Positions 16,834 to 25,319 of a stretch of DNA of 64,000 nucleotides are shown one piece after another; the first letter of the stretch is position 1; every line of letters begins with the position of its first letter. The notes below the pieces were generated by a model. That model saw only the letters and a program-made list of their open reading frames with translations, made no database searches and was not told the origin of the DNA. The position numbers and the translations under genes are program-made. This stretch comes from Dyadobacter fermentans DSM 18053 (GTDB lineage: Bacteria; Bacteroidota; Bacteroidia; Cytophagales; Spirosomataceae). Location of the stretch: contig NC_013037.1 in the NCBI RefSeq assembly GCF_000023125.1, positions 4,890,501 through 4,954,500 on the forward strand. The letters are read 5' to 3'.

Positions 16834-17777
16834 GAAAGAGATGGACAGCGCTGCTGTTGTTGCTACCCCTCGGTGTAGCTGGATTATTGAGATGTACTTC
16901 GTCCAACGGCGACCTGGACAACCCGCGGCAAGGTACAATCACCATTGCCGCAGATGAGTCGTTCAAGCCGCTGGTTAATTCGTTGACAAGTGCGTATGAG
17001 GGAATTTACCCCAATGCGCACTTCAAAGTGGATTACAAGCCAGAACAGGAAGCGATCCGACAACTTCTGAACGATAGTGCCCGGGTCATTTTCGCGACGC
17101 GACAGCTGAACGAAAAGGAGCTGGAAATGATCAAAAAGCAGAAGGGCAGCCAGAAATTCCAGCACATTGCAACCGACGGACTGGCGCTCGTGATCGGAAA
17201 AGCGAACCCGGATAGTCTTATCACGATTCCGGAATTGAAAGCGATCATGGAAGGTAAAATCACCGACTGGTCGCAGATCAAGGGAGCACAGCAGGGCCTG
17301 ATCACATTGGTTTTCGATAATGCGAATGCCAGTAATCTGAACTTCGTGCTCAACAAGTTTGGCGTTAAGGACATTCAGAAGCTGAGGATTATCTCAGCGG
17401 GATCTAACGAAAATGTCATCAAGGATGTCCGGGAAAACCCGACGCACCTGGGTTTCATCGGGGTGAACTGGATCAGCGATGGAAATTCGCTCGCATCGGA
17501 AGAGCTATCGGAAGGCATTCGGGTGATGGGAGTTGCCAAAGACGCCCAGCCTGACTCACTTTCGGACTACATTCAGCCGTTTCAGGCGGGATTGGAGTTC
17601 AAGCGTTATCCGCTGCACAGGGACCTTTACATTATCAGCCGGGAAGGCTACTCGGGGCTCGGCGGTGGGTTGATGACCTACATCGCCCGGGACGTCGGAG
17701 GGCTGATTATTCAGAAAATGGGTTTGCTGCCGACGGTAGTTTATCCGAGAGAGCTGGAAATCAAGAAAGAGTTATAG
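16830..17777 (+). CDS. PstS-like substrate-binding lipoprotein
   Basis: A 315-residue lipoprotein (signal residues 1-21, lipobox LLRC) with a PBP-like fold of the PstS phosphate-binding type: TITIAADESFKPLVNSL near the start, IATDGLALVIGKANP, TDWSQIKGAQQG, and ISAGSNENVIKDV. It overlaps the previous gene by four bases. No PstC, PstA or PstB permease or ATPase is present; the companions are TonB and ExbBD. Either it captures phosphate or an anion for outer-membrane transport, or it is a scaffold that has kept the fold. The ligand is unknown. Confidence 0.8.
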   Translation: MRKRWTALLLLLPLGVAGLLRCTSSNGDLDNPRQGTITIAADESFKPLVNSLTSAYEGIYPNAHFKVDYKPEQEAIRQLLNDSARVIFATRQLNEKELEMIKKQKGSQKFQHIATDGLALVIGKANPDSLITIPELKAIMEGKITDWSQIKGAQQGLITLVFDNANASNLNFVLNKFGVKDIQKLRIISAGSNENVIKDVRENPTHLGFIGVNWISDGNSLASEELSEGIRVMGVAKDAQPDSLSDYIQPFQAGLEFKRYPLHRDLYIISREGYSGLGGGLMTYIARDVGGLIIQKMGLLPTVVYPRELEIKKEL

Positions 17778-17793
17778 TAAAATAAACAATTAG

Positions 17794-17801
17794 TAGATTT
17801 G
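17794..17801 (+). promoter_or_regulatory. -7 element of the TPR gene
   Basis: TAGATTTG matches the consensus, 54 bases before the TPR gene start. It suggests the TPR gene also has its own promoter besides readthrough from the operon. Confidence 0.4.
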
Positions 17802-17855
17802 GGGCTTGTTATTGAAAAACCAAGTTTTTTATCATTATTTTAACCCGGGTAAAAA

Positions 17856-19616
17856 ATGAACAGAAACATGAGAATGAAATTAGTAGCATTGGTAATTGGT
17901 TTATTAGCGTTTGTTAACTTACACGCACAGACGGTACAGGATGGCTTGGCTTTAATTCGTGGCGAACGTTACACTGAGGCAGGAGATTTGTTCAAGAAAC
18001 TTGCCGAAGGAAGCCCTTCTGCTGATAACCAATATTACCTTGGTTATTACTATATCAAAACCGACCAATTGGATGAGGCGCAGAAAGCATTCGACAAAGG
18101 TCTGTCGCTGGACGACAAGTCATATCTGAACAAGGTAGGTCTTGGAACAATCGCCCTGGCGAAAGGTGACCGTGCAAAGGCGAAAGAGCTTTTCGATGAA
18201 GCTGAAAAGAAGAAAAAGAAAGATGCCGAAGTTCTTTTCAGAATAGGCGAGGCTTACACGCTGTTTGAGAAAAACAATGATCCTGCCGAAGCGATCCGTT
18301 TGCTTGACCTGGCAATTGCCCGTGATAAAAACCTGGCTGACGCTTACCTTGCAAAGGGCGACGCGCTGATGCTGCGTAACGAAGGTGGTAACGCGGTTAC
18401 AGCTTACGAATACGCTTTGACAACGAAACCAAACTACGCAGCTGCTCACAATGCAATCGGTTCTATTTACCTCCGTGGTAAAAACTACAACCTTGCATTG
18501 GAGAACTATAAGAAAGCGATCGAGGCTGATGCGAACTTCGCACCTGCTTACAAAGACCTGGCTGAACTTTACTTCTGGGCTCAGAAATACAAGCAGGCTG
18601 CTGAAAACTTCGATCTTTACCTGCAAAAAAGCGGTAGCACCGATCCTAAAATGAAGCTCCGTGGTGCACAGTTTGCATTTACTGCTGACGACTACGCGAA
18701 ATCGCTCCAATTCCTGGAAGAAGCAAAAGGCAAAATCAACGACCCTATCACCAAGCGTATGTATGGTTGGGCGTATTTCAAAACCAACAAGCCTGACGAA
18801 GCGATCCAGAACCTGGAAGAATTCATCAAAGTTGCTCCTGAGAAAGTAATCGGCGACGACTACAAATACCTCGGCCGTGCCCTGAACGCTAAGTCAACCG
18901 ACGGCAAAGGCTACGATTCGTTGGGTATGGAGTATATCAAAAAAGGTGCTGAAATGGATACCAGCAAAGCGGAAGCTGCTGCTGCTTACAAAGAAGTTGC
19001 CGGCTTGTACTACGCTGCCAAAGATTTCCCTAAGGCTGCTGCTGCTTACGAAAAAGGTAACGATCTGGATACAGCAAAAGCAAGCGCTAACGATTACTAC
19101 TACGAAGGTCTTGCTAACTTTCAGAGCGCACAAGCTATGGTCGTTCCAACGTCGGCAGATTCTAACTTTGCTGACAGCTCGAAAATTGCAATCGACAAGC
19201 GCAACCTGTACCTGAAGGCGGATTCAATCTTCGCTACCGTAACGCAGAAACTGCCTGAATGGCCTTACGGTTACTACTGGCGTGCAAGTACGCTTTACAA
19301 TGCGTACGACAGACAAGAGAATGTTGATAAGGGTATTTCGCAACCATACTACCTGAAATTGACGGAACTTGCTGAAAAAGACCCAGATCCTAGCAAATAC
19401 AAGTCGTATCTCCGATTGGCTTACGGTTACCTGGCATTCCACGCACAGTCGACGTTGAAAGACGAAGCGAAAGCGAAGGAGTATTGGGAGAAACTACTGA
19501 AAGTAGATCCGGACAATGCGGCTGCAAAAGAAGCATTGGGACTCGCAGTTGCCCAGCCGGCAGCGCAACCAGCAGCAGCTGGTACTGCGGCTAAGCCTGC
19601 TCCAAAGAAGAAGTAA
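17856..19616 (+). CDS. Large periplasmic TPR protein
   Basis: A 586-residue protein with a signal peptide (VALVIGLLAFVNLHAQ, cleavage about residue 25) followed by tetratricopeptide repeats to about residue 550, for instance AYLAKGDALMLRNEGGNAVTAYEYAL and NAIGSIYLRGKNYNLALENYKKAIEAD. An Ala/Pro/Lys-rich tail closes it. TPRs bind other proteins. It lies 78 bases after the PstS-like gene, on the same strand, and ends in a strong terminator, so it closes the exb-tonB cluster. ATG 17856 is used; 17868 is an alternative. Its codon use resembles exbB. Confidence 0.85.
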   Translation: MNRNMRMKLVALVIGLLAFVNLHAQTVQDGLALIRGERYTEAGDLFKKLAEGSPSADNQYYLGYYYIKTDQLDEAQKAFDKGLSLDDKSYLNKVGLGTIALAKGDRAKAKELFDEAEKKKKKDAEVLFRIGEAYTLFEKNNDPAEAIRLLDLAIARDKNLADAYLAKGDALMLRNEGGNAVTAYEYALTTKPNYAAAHNAIGSIYLRGKNYNLALENYKKAIEADANFAPAYKDLAELYFWAQKYKQAAENFDLYLQKSGSTDPKMKLRGAQFAFTADDYAKSLQFLEEAKGKINDPITKRMYGWAYFKTNKPDEAIQNLEEFIKVAPEKVIGDDYKYLGRALNAKSTDGKGYDSLGMEYIKKGAEMDTSKAEAAAAYKEVAGLYYAAKDFPKAAAAYEKGNDLDTAKASANDYYYEGLANFQSAQAMVVPTSADSNFADSSKIAIDKRNLYLKADSIFATVTQKLPEWPYGYYWRASTLYNAYDRQENVDKGISQPYYLKLTELAEKDPDPSKYKSYLRLAYGYLAFHAQSTLKDEAKAKEYWEKLLKVDPDNAAAKEALGLAVAQPAAQPAAAGTAAKPAPKKK

Positions 19617-19638
19617 TTTCCAGAATAGCTATAAGTAA

Positions 19639-19666
19639 GAAAGCCGCCCGAATCCGGGCGGCTTTC
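19639..19666 (+). terminator. Terminator of the exb-tonB-TPR cluster
   Basis: A perfect 12-bp GC-rich stem (19639-19650 with 19655-19666), four-base loop, followed by a T-rich stretch. Confidence 0.85.
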
Positions 19667-19708
19667 TATTTTTATAAGCTCTCGATTATCAATCAAATGG
19701 TATTGTCG

Positions 19709-19906
19709 CTATTTCAACGAAGAAATTCTCTCAAAACAAGTATTTAACACTGGTAAGTGAACGGTCGCATAATGGTCATAACACCACTGCCTAAGCCTTT
19801 TGATCTCAGCCGGCATTAACATGCGGATGGCTTTCCTGAGTTCCTTTTCAAATAATTTGCGGTCGAAGCTGACTTTCTGGAGAATAATTTTAATGTATTC
19901 AAGCAT
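19709..19906 (-). CDS. Conserved small hypothetical protein (65 residues)
   Basis: A 65-residue protein beginning MLEYIKIILQKVSFD at ATG 19906; an ATG three codons upstream (19915) is also possible. The core, FEKELRKAIRMLMPAEIKRLRQW, is a charged helical stretch. I believe similar small proteins are widespread in Cytophagales, usually single genes, but no function is known. It is cytoplasmic, with no signal or membrane helix. Confidence 0.6.
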   Translation of the reverse strand: MLEYIKIILQKVSFDRKLFEKELRKAIRMLMPAEIKRLRQWCYDHYATVHLPVLNTCFERISSLK

Positions 19907-20018
19907 CGAGGCCATAGTATTATGTAGTTTTGTGGTTTAGGGACAACGATAAAACAAAAGAAACCCTTAAAAACGCTTCGTTTTCAGCAATTCCTAATAA
20001 AGATAACGAAAAACTGAA

Positions 20019-21416
20019 ATGAAATTATATGCGTTATTAAATATTTTTTTGTGTTTTTCTGGTATCGCACTGGCGCAGTCTCCCGAAAACCCGGCCACCA
20101 TCGAATATGGCTCTAAAAACCTGACGTTGGATCAGCCGTTCCTCATATCGGTTGTGCTGCGGGATGTAGAGACCCGCCCGTCGGTGATCTTCCCCGAAAT
20201 CAAGGACTTGGAGAAAAGAAGCAAGTCGGCCACGAGTTCGGTAAGTACGGTTGATGGCAGGAAGGTGGTGATCCAAACCATTACCCAGGAGTATTACGCC
20301 AGGAAAGCGGGAAATTATCTGATACCTGAATTTACATTGACCGTCAATAACCAAAGACTGCGGTCGGAGGAAACGATGGTTGTGTTCGCAAAGACAGGCG
20401 AGGCGGATGAAAGTGCATTGGCGGATGACGTAGCCGTGACCGAGGTGGATGATAACAGTCAATCGGTGTTTTTGTCGGTACAGACGGATAAAAAGCAGGT
20501 TTACATACGTCAGGGCTTCGCGGTGCGGATATCGCTTTATATCGCAGAAAATGCGCCGGTTCAAATGGAATTCTACCGGTTTAATGAGCAGTTGCAGGCC
20601 ATATTGAAGGCCGTGAGGCCGGTGAACTGCTGGGAGGAGAACATCGGGGTAGAAGAGCTGATCCGACGAAAGGTCACGATCCGCGGCAGAAAATATGCCG
20701 AATACAATATGTACCAGGCACGGCTCTTTCCGATCACGACGGAGGACATTGTGCTTCCGTCCGTGAAGCTGGACATGCTGGTGACCGAAAGCGGCGGGGC
20801 GGTGAATGTGGAGAAAAAGCTTGTAAAGGGATTCTACTCGCGGCCGGTTACGGTTGTGGTAAGGCAGTTGCCGGACCATCCCCTGCGTGACCAGGTCGCC
20901 GTAGGACAGTATAGCTTAAAAGAGCGGCTCTCGAGCGATCTTGTGTATCCGGGCGAAAGCGTGAGATATATGTTTAAGGTAGAAGGGGTAGGGAACATTG
21001 CGGCCATTCCGGCGCCGGTGATTCAGGCAAGTTCCTCGTTCGATATTTACCCTCCCGAGCGGAGCCAGGTGATCAGGCGGAGCTATCAGAATGTAGTAGG
21101 TGAAATGACGTTCGATTATTTCGTCGTGCCCCGAAAAGATGGTGAATTCCCGCTTAGCCGCTATTTTCACTGGATTTATTTCGATGTGGAAAAGCAGAAA
21201 TATGACACGCTCACGTCCGCGGCCTCGCTGGAAGTGAGGGGAGACGATTATAAACTCGCCAACTTGTCGCTCTCGGGCTCTTCGGGATTGTATGATAACC
21301 TCGAAAACCTCGACAGCAGCCGCATGGCGATCGACTATAAAGAGATTCTGAAAGATTTAACCAACATCCTCATCGTGTTGTTGCTGATAACAATGGTGTG
21401 GGTATTTAGAAAGTAA
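20019..21416 (+). CDS. batD: BatD-like membrane protein
   Basis: A 465-residue protein with a signal peptide (residues 1-19), a large periplasmic region of Ig-like beta domains and one C-terminal membrane helix (about 447-462, [17 protein letters not shown]). The opening [24 protein letters not shown] and the repeat of [17 protein letters not shown] fit the BatD (oxygen-tolerance) family, which works with BatA/B and a MoxR ATPase in other Bacteroidota. None of those genes is adjacent, so the role here is unsure. aroC starts five bases after its stop. Confidence 0.7.
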   Translation: MKLYALLNIFLCFSGIALAQSPENPATIEYGSKNLTLDQPFLISVVLRDVETRPSVIFPEIKDLEKRSKSATSSVSTVDGRKVVIQTITQEYYARKAGNYLIPEFTLTVNNQRLRSEETMVVFAKTGEADESALADDVAVTEVDDNSQSVFLSVQTDKKQVYIRQGFAVRISLYIAENAPVQMEFYRFNEQLQAILKAVRPVNCWEENIGVEELIRRKVTIRGRKYAEYNMYQARLFPITTEDIVLPSVKLDMLVTESGGAVNVEKKLVKGFYSRPVTVVVRQLPDHPLRDQVAVGQYSLKERLSSDLVYPGESVRYMFKVEGVGNIAAIPAPVIQASSSFDIYPPERSQVIRRSYQNVVGEMTFDYFVVPRKDGEFPLSRYFHWIYFDVEKQKYDTLTSAASLEVRGDDYKLANLSLSGSSGLYDNLENLDSSRMAIDYKEILKDLTNILIVLLLITMVWVFRK

Positions 21417-21421
21417 ATTTA

Positions 21422-22501
21422 ATGGGCAGTACATACGGAAAGATATTCAAAATAGCCACTTTCGGCGAATCGCACGGGGTAGGAATAGGCGTGGTGATCG
21501 AGGGCTGCCCGGCGGGTGTGACTTTCGATTCAGATTTTATTCAAAGCGAACTCACGCGCAGGAAGCCCGGACAGTCCCGGATCACGACCCAACGCAAGGA
21601 GGCCGACGAATTTGAAGTATTATCGGGGGTTTTCGAAGGAAAAACGACCGGCACGCCCATTGCGATGGTGATCCGGAACGAAGACCAGCGGAGCAAGGAT
21701 TACTCGCACATAGCGGCGCAATTCAGGCCTTCTCATGCCGATTATACCTATCAGGTCAAATACGGCGTGCGCGACTATCGTGGCGGAGGGCGCAGTTCTG
21801 CACGCGAAACGGCAGCACGCGTAGCCGCGGGAGCGCTCGCGAAGCTGATGCTGGCCGAATTGGGGATCAGCATCCAGGCTTACGTATCACAGGTGGGCAC
21901 TATGAAGCTGGAAAAAAGCTACCAGGAACTGGACCTTTCCGAAACGGAAAACAATGCAGTGCGCTGCCCGGACCCTGAAATGGCCCAGCAAATGTTCGAT
22001 TACATCGACGGCATCCGCAAGCAAGGCGATTCGATCGGTGGTGTGGTGAATTGTGTGGTAAAAGGAACGCCGGCCGGCTGGGGTGAACCCGTGTTCGACA
22101 AACTCCATGCGGAGCTCGGGAAAGCTATGCTAAGCATTAATGCCGTAAAGGGCTTTGAATACGGCAGCGGTTTCGACGGCGTGCTGCTACCCGGCTCACA
22201 GCACAATGACGCTTTCTATACCGATGAAAACGGCAATGTCCACACGCGTACCAACCATTCAGGAGGCATTCAAGGGGGTATTTCAAATGGAGAGGATATC
22301 TATTTCCGCACTGCTTTCAAACCGGTAGCAACTATTATGCAAGACCAGGAGAGCGTCGATCAGTTCGGTAACGTGGCCGTTGTGCAAGGGAAAGGACGCC
22401 ATGATCCGTGCGTAGTGCCGCGCGCAGTGCCCATCGTAGAGGCGATGACGGCATTGGTTCTGGCGGACTTTTATCTTAGAAACAGATCCAGCAAGCTGTA
22501 A
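21422..22501 (+). CDS. aroC: Chorismate synthase
   Basis: A 359-residue chorismate synthase, the last step of the shikimate pathway (5-enolpyruvylshikimate 3-phosphate to chorismate, using reduced FMN). Family signatures are visible: [19 protein letters not shown] near the start, [20 protein letters not shown] (about residue 119), [14 protein letters not shown] and [13 protein letters not shown]. Length is normal. It is immediately behind the BatD-like gene and probably cotranscribed with it. Confidence 0.96.
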   Translation: MGSTYGKIFKIATFGESHGVGIGVVIEGCPAGVTFDSDFIQSELTRRKPGQSRITTQRKEADEFEVLSGVFEGKTTGTPIAMVIRNEDQRSKDYSHIAAQFRPSHADYTYQVKYGVRDYRGGGRSSARETAARVAAGALAKLMLAELGISIQAYVSQVGTMKLEKSYQELDLSETENNAVRCPDPEMAQQMFDYIDGIRKQGDSIGGVVNCVVKGTPAGWGEPVFDKLHAELGKAMLSINAVKGFEYGSGFDGVLLPGSQHNDAFYTDENGNVHTRTNHSGGIQGGISNGEDIYFRTAFKPVATIMQDQESVDQFGNVAVVQGKGRHDPCVVPRAVPIVEAMTALVLADFYLRNRSSKL

Positions 22502-22502
22502 T

Positions 22503-22697
22503 TTAGACCTTGTGACGTCTTCTGCGGAGATTAAGGCTCAGCACCAGCCAGATCGTCCCGACGAACTCAATTGCAAGGCCGCTCAGAATGACCGGATCGC
22601 TGAATTGCGTTTGGGATGAATTTAAAAACGAACCGGTTGCCAGCACGATCATACCGGCAAGGAGAATAAGTACAGCGTTTCTCAGGCTAAGTTTCAC
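22503..22697 (-). CDS. Small two-helix membrane protein (64 residues)
   Basis: A 64-residue protein with two hydrophobic segments (about residues 8-25 and 37-55) and a strongly basic end (LRRRRHKV). It is convergent with aroC, one base between the stops. I do not recognise the family; its composition is that of a real small inner-membrane protein, but coding status is moderately supported. Confidence 0.5.
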   Translation of the reverse strand: MKLSLRNAVLILLAGMIVLATGSFLNSSQTQFSDPVILSGLAIEFVGTIWLVLSLNLRRRRHKV

Positions 22698-22780
22698 TGA
22701 CTACATATTTCGTTCCACAATAAGTTTGTCAAGAATTCTCTTTACCGAATATAGCGATTCGTTCGGAGAAATGCTATTAA

Positions 22781-22815
22781 AATGCAAAATGGCCCGTTGA
22801 GGGCCATTTTGCATT
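22781..22815 (-). terminator. Terminator after the Gfo/Idh/MocA gene
   Basis: A perfect 15-bp stem (22781-22795 with 22801-22815) with a 5-base loop. It follows the stop of the minus-strand oxidoreductase at 22830. Confidence 0.75.
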
Positions 22816-22829
22816 AGTAGTCAAAAGGA

Positions 22830-24173
22830 TCAGATTACCTGGGTTTTGCCCGGGATTGCAACCGGATAAAGACCGTCGGGACCCGGCAGGATTTTCGGAG
22901 ATGCATCCCATGCCAGTTTATCCGGGAACAGGTTAATATCCGAGTTCAATGCCTCGTCCCATTTGATTTGCTTGCCCGAGTAGGTTGCCATACGGCCCAT
23001 AATGGCCGTCATAGTGCTTTTTGCGCCATTTTCAGCGTCGGCAAATTTGTATTGGCCTTTCGCGATGGCAGCAAACAGCTCGTCGTGCTCTACCTGATAT
23101 GGGTTTTTGTCGCCCTTATTATCGTGTTGATAAATCAGGCCTCCTTTGTAGTCTTTAAGAATCGTTCTTTTGTCGTCAAAGCTGTCGATGCGGCCTTTGG
23201 TACCCACGAATGCTTCGTCAACACGGTTCCAGGTTCCTTCGAACTGGCGGCATTGGCTGGAAATCACCGTTCCGTCCGCGTAAACGAGGTCGAGCGTGTG
23301 GTGATCGTAAATTTCACCGTATGCTTTGCCGGTCCGTACCTGGCGGCCGCCTGAGCCTTGGATCGATACAGGGTAACCGTTTTTCACCCAGTTGGCTACG
23401 TCGATATTGTGAACGTGCTGCTCTGAAATGTGATCGCCGCAAAGCCAGTTGAAATAATACCAGTTTCTCATTTGGTATTCCATTTCGGTCTGGTTAGCCT
23501 GGCGTTCTTTCATCCAAGGGCTGCTGCCGACCCAATACACCTGGCCGCCTACGATATCGCCCAGTGCGCCGTCGTGAATGCGTTTGATCGCCTCGCGGTA
23601 GTTGGCCTGGTAGTGGCGTTGCAGACCCACAACCACGTTCAATTTTTTCTTTTTCGCTTCTTCGGCTACTTCAAGCACTTTGCGGATACCTGGTGCATCG
23701 GTTGCAACCGGTTTTTCCATAAAAATATGCTTGTTGTTTTTCACAGCCTCTTCGAAATGCGATGGACGGAAGCCCGGAGGCGTTGCCAGGATCACCACAT
23801 CCACGTCCTTCAATGCAATGGCTTTTTTGAATGCGTCGAATCCTACAAACTTCCGGTCTTCGGGTACATCCACTTTCGTTTTGATGTCAACCGGCTGTCC
23901 AGCAGCATTTTTATATTTTTTAGCTGTCAGGTTTTTGTAAGAATCATCGAGACGGTCCTTGAAAGCGTCGGCCATGGCCACGATCTGCACATTTTGCGAA
24001 GTGCTCAGCGCTTGCGCGGCTGCACCCGTTCCGCGACCGCCGCAGCCGATGAGGGCCACCTTGATCGTCTCGCCCACGGCGCTGTTATAGCCGTAGCCCG
24101 TAAACGGATTCAATATAGCACCGCCGGCGATGAGGCCCGATGCTTTCAAAAAATTACGTCTGTTTTGTTCCAT
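22830..24173 (-). CDS. Tat-exported Gfo/Idh/MocA-family oxidoreductase
   Basis: A 447-residue NAD(P)-dependent oxidoreductase. The N-terminus has a Tat signal (RRNFLKASG, residues 5-13), so it is exported folded with its cofactor. The Rossmann motif is VALIGCGGRGTGAA (about residues 39-52) and EKPVA follows (FMEKPVATD). Members of this exported group act on sugars or glycans. It is the second gene of a pair, 24 bases after an FGE-domain lipoprotein-like gene. The substrate is unknown. Confidence 0.85.
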   Translation of the reverse strand: MEQNRRNFLKASGLIAGGAILNPFTGYGYNSAVGETIKVALIGCGGRGTGAAAQALSTSQNVQIVAMADAFKDRLDDSYKNLTAKKYKNAAGQPVDIKTKVDVPEDRKFVGFDAFKKAIALKDVDVVILATPPGFRPSHFEEAVKNNKHIFMEKPVATDAPGIRKVLEVAEEAKKKKLNVVVGLQRHYQANYREAIKRIHDGALGDIVGGQVYWVGSSPWMKERQANQTEMEYQMRNWYYFNWLCGDHISEQHVHNIDVANWVKNGYPVSIQGSGGRQVRTGKAYGEIYDHHTLDLVYADGTVISSQCRQFEGTWNRVDEAFVGTKGRIDSFDDKRTILKDYKGGLIYQHDNKGDKNPYQVEHDELFAAIAKGQYKFADAENGAKSTMTAIMGRMATYSGKQIKWDEALNSDINLFPDKLAWDASPKILPGPDGLYPVAIPGKTQVI

Positions 24174-24197
24174 TTCGAATTAAGAGTTTAAATATGA

Positions 24198-25181
24198 TCA
24201 GTAGTCTTCAATCAATTTAGGGCTGTAATACGCATTGATCTCTTCCTGAGAAGGCGTTTTGAGCGGTCTTACAACGCGGAAACCTACAAACGACGCGCTC
24301 GTCATCCACCATTCCGATTTCGGCAATTGCGGATCGAGGATTTTCCATTCGGGCTTGGAAGCTACGCGGGCAGCGCTGCGGAGGTCTGCCGCTTCGTCGT
24401 CCCATGAACCTCCGCGCACGGAAGTAGGATAAAGCTCGGTCACCGGTGCGAATGCTTCGCCTTTCGGTTGCTTCGCGTAATAATCAGGAATGTACTGGTC
24501 GAGCGTCCATTCCATTACATTACCATGCATATCGTGCAAGCCCCACGCATTCGGCTTTTTAGTGCCTACTTTTTTATATGCAGCATCACTGTTTTTGCGG
24601 TACCATGCATATTCATCGATTTTGGATTCATCACCGAACGAATAAGGTGTTTTAGAGCCCGCGCGGCAAGCATATTCCCATTCGGCTTCGGTAGGCAGGC
24701 GGTAGAAAATGCCTGTTTTTTCATACAACCATTTGCAGAAGAAGATCGCCGCATATTGCGTCATATTGATCGCCGGATAACCAGAGCGGCCCATTCCGAA
24801 AGACATATCTACATAGGGAGGGGAGGGGCGGGTACTTGCGTCGGTTTTCTGAACGCTCTTGTCAGGGTCAGGGTGGCGTGCGCCCATTTCCTTTTCCATA
24901 TTCTTGAAAGCGTACAAATCGTAAATATCCCAGGTCATTTCAGTTTTGCCCATCCAGAAAGGTTCGATTTTCACCTTGTGCTGGGGGCCTTCGTCGGCTC
25001 TGCGTCCTTTTTCACTCGCGGGGCTTCCCATCGTGTATTCGCCGCCCGGTATCGCCACCATGTCGTACACCTGAGGGCTGCCTCCGATCTTTTGGGTATA
25101 GCTTTTAAAATTACTGTCCTGCGCTACTGCTTTAAAACAAAGAAAAACGGTTAAGATTAGGTAAAGGGATTGTTTGGACAT
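24198..25181 (-). CDS. Secreted FGE/SUMF1-domain protein
   Basis: A 327-residue protein with a signal peptide from ATG 25181 (ending KAVAQ, about residue 20) and a formylglycine-generating-enzyme-like domain: VAIPGGEYTMGSPASEKGRR, LPTEAEWEYACRAG, LHDMHGNVMEWT and VRGGSWDDEA. True FGE has two catalytic Cys shortly after the RGGS motif; here that stretch has none, so it probably does not modify sulfatases. Similar proteins include gliding and glycan-related ones. It precedes the Tat oxidoreductase in one transcript. Confidence 0.8.
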   Translation of the reverse strand: MSKQSLYLILTVFLCFKAVAQDSNFKSYTQKIGGSPQVYDMVAIPGGEYTMGSPASEKGRRADEGPQHKVKIEPFWMGKTEMTWDIYDLYAFKNMEKEMGARHPDPDKSVQKTDASTRPSPPYVDMSFGMGRSGYPAINMTQYAAIFFCKWLYEKTGIFYRLPTEAEWEYACRAGSKTPYSFGDESKIDEYAWYRKNSDAAYKKVGTKKPNAWGLHDMHGNVMEWTLDQYIPDYYAKQPKGEAFAPVTELYPTSVRGGSWDDEAADLRSAARVASKPEWKILDPQLPKSEWWMTSASFVGFRVVRPLKTPSQEEINAYYSPKLIEDY

Positions 25182-25286
25182 GATAATGAATGTGTTCAAT
25201 GGAACCATCTAACTGAATATAAGTGGCAATATTAGCCTATTTACCCTATGAAAGCGAATTTTTTCTTCGTTGTTTAATATCTGTCC

Positions 25287-25294
25287 TAACTTTG
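25287..25294 (+). promoter_or_regulatory. -7 element of the ABC-F gene
   Basis: TAACTTTG matches the consensus, 25 bases before the start codon at 25320. Confidence 0.5.
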
Positions 25295-25319
25295 CATATA
25301 CAGAATTTTAGATTTAATC

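Noticed and set aside
19427..19696. 89-codon minus-strand frame across the TPR gene end
   Set aside because: It reads through the strong terminator hairpin and the Ala/Pro-rich tail of the TPR gene; no independent support.
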